IMG/VR virus record: IMGVR_UViG_3300046509_000089
Location: 1-23,193 of that record
Source of the DNA: a virus
Direction: 5' to 3' (one strand)
Length of the DNA: 23,193 nucleotides
In this document: piece by piece, positions 22,611 through 23,193 of the stretch
Layout of the letters: each line of letters opens with the position of its first letter
How positions within the stretch are numbered: the stretch's first letter is position 1
Notes under the pieces: generated by a model
Seen by the model: the letters and a program-made list of their open reading frames with translations, nothing else
Told to the model about the DNA's origin: nothing
Databases searched by the model: none
Translations under genes and position numbers: made by a program

Positions 22611-23193
22611 TTAATAACTTTTTAACTAGGTTTTTACTATTACAATGTTTTGCCCAACCCTTATAGGATGCGATGGACTGAGGATTTTTATTCCTGGCCA
22701 ACATCCTGGCAAAACTCTGTTTAATGCTTTTCCGCAGTAACACATGAGTGTGGAAGAATACATATCCGACAAAATCAATTCCACGGTCTTCAACCGGAAA
22801 GACCTGGTAATTATCTTTCACTTCAAGCTTAAGATTTTCCTGCAGGTATTCCCTGATTTCACAGAGAAGCTGATGCAGATAGGGTTTGTTGTCTGATAAA
22901 ATGACCATGTCATCAGCGTACCTGAAGTAATATTTCACCTTCTTTTCTTCCTTAATCCAGTGATCAAAGTATGTCAGATAGAAATTTGCAAAATACTGGC
23001 TGAGATAATTTCCGATCGGCAAACCTTCAGCACTATCGATAATGCCATCAAGCAGCCACAGGAGATCTGTATCTTTAATTTTCTTCCGGAGCAGCTGCTT
23101 CAAAACAGAGTGATCTACGCTTGGATAAAATTTTGTAATGTCGAGTTTAAGGCAGTACTGAGTCCCTGGAATATCTTTCAATGCTTTTAAAAC
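22594..23193 (-). CDS. reverse transcriptase, diversity-generating retroelement type (5' end outside window)
   Basis: The C-terminal 199 residues of a leftward RT; its start lies beyond the right edge, since the frame is open to the last base. Seen: motif A KLDITKFYPSVDHSVL with the first catalytic Asp, LPIGNYLSQ (22996-23022), which fits the [I/V/L]GxxxSQ form found in diversity-generating retroelement RTs instead of QGxxxSP, the catalytic YADD at 22909-22920 (YYFRYADDMVIL), then GIDFVGYVFFHTH, the basic LRKSIKQSFARML thumb segment and a SYKGWAKHCNSKNLVKKLL end. No intron-maturase X domain. RTs of this kind copy an RNA template repeat with adenine errors into a target gene. Neither template repeat nor variable repeat is in this window; they may lie to the right. 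Confidence 0.8.
   Translation of the reverse strand, partial: VLKALKDIPGTQYCLKLDITKFYPSVDHSVLKQLLRKKIKDTDLLWLLDGIIDSAEGLPIGNYLSQYFANFYLTYFDHWIKEEKKVKYYFRYADDMVILSDNKPYLHQLLCEIREYLQENLKLEVKDNYQVFPVEDRGIDFVGYVFFHTHVLLRKSIKQSFARMLARNKNPQSIASYKGWAKHCNSKNLVKKLLNEQVQ

Overview
The window is most of the late (structural) region of a tailed phage or prophage of a Bacteroidetes-type host. The pointers to the host are inference: moderately AT-rich DNA, mostly weak or absent Shine-Dalgarno sequences, a GCCCCCTTCAGGGGGGC palindrome of a kind I associate with Bacteroidetes genomes, and a reverse transcriptase closely resembling those I know from Bacteroides-type elements. No integrase, transposase, repressor or phage end is visible, so prophage or free phage cannot be decided.

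Layout. Two divergent late operons leave a roughly 200-base region (14971-15173) rich in inverted repeats. Rightward (15174-21095) are packaging and connector genes of the Mu/D3112 type: small terminase, large terminase, a gp36-like (DUF1320) protein, a portal fused to a Mu F-like minor head protein and a C-terminal nuclease-like domain, a gpG-like morphogenesis protein and a gp37-like or tail-terminator protein. Leftward (14970 down to 1) are a prohead protease/scaffold, a small head protein, the major capsid protein with an unusual hydrophobic N-terminus, a lipoprotein with a C-terminal membrane helix (candidate one-gene spanin), the tail tube, the G/GT tail chaperones, the tape measure, a Dit-like distal tail protein, a 1002-residue tail tip protein, an N-acetylmuramidase endolysin, a small beta-rich protein, a LamG/Fn3/jelly-roll adhesin and two membrane-anchored proteins. 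No tail sheath is present, so the particle should have a Mu-type head and a long non-contractile tail.

The G/GT pair is a clear example of programmed frameshifting. A TTTTTTA heptamer in frame (10907-10913) would shift ribosomes into a -1 frame that is open to within 2 bases of the tape measure start. That reading frame has no start codon of its own and encodes a typical chaperone T domain.

The right end (21085-23193) is a leftward block converging on the packaging operon: a small basic protein, an HNH endonuclease, a nucleoside deoxyribosyltransferase-like protein, a 103-residue unknown, and the C-terminal part of a reverse transcriptase with the [I/V/L]GxxxSQ motif of diversity-generating retroelements. 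No template or variable repeat lies in the window; they would be expected just beyond the right edge.
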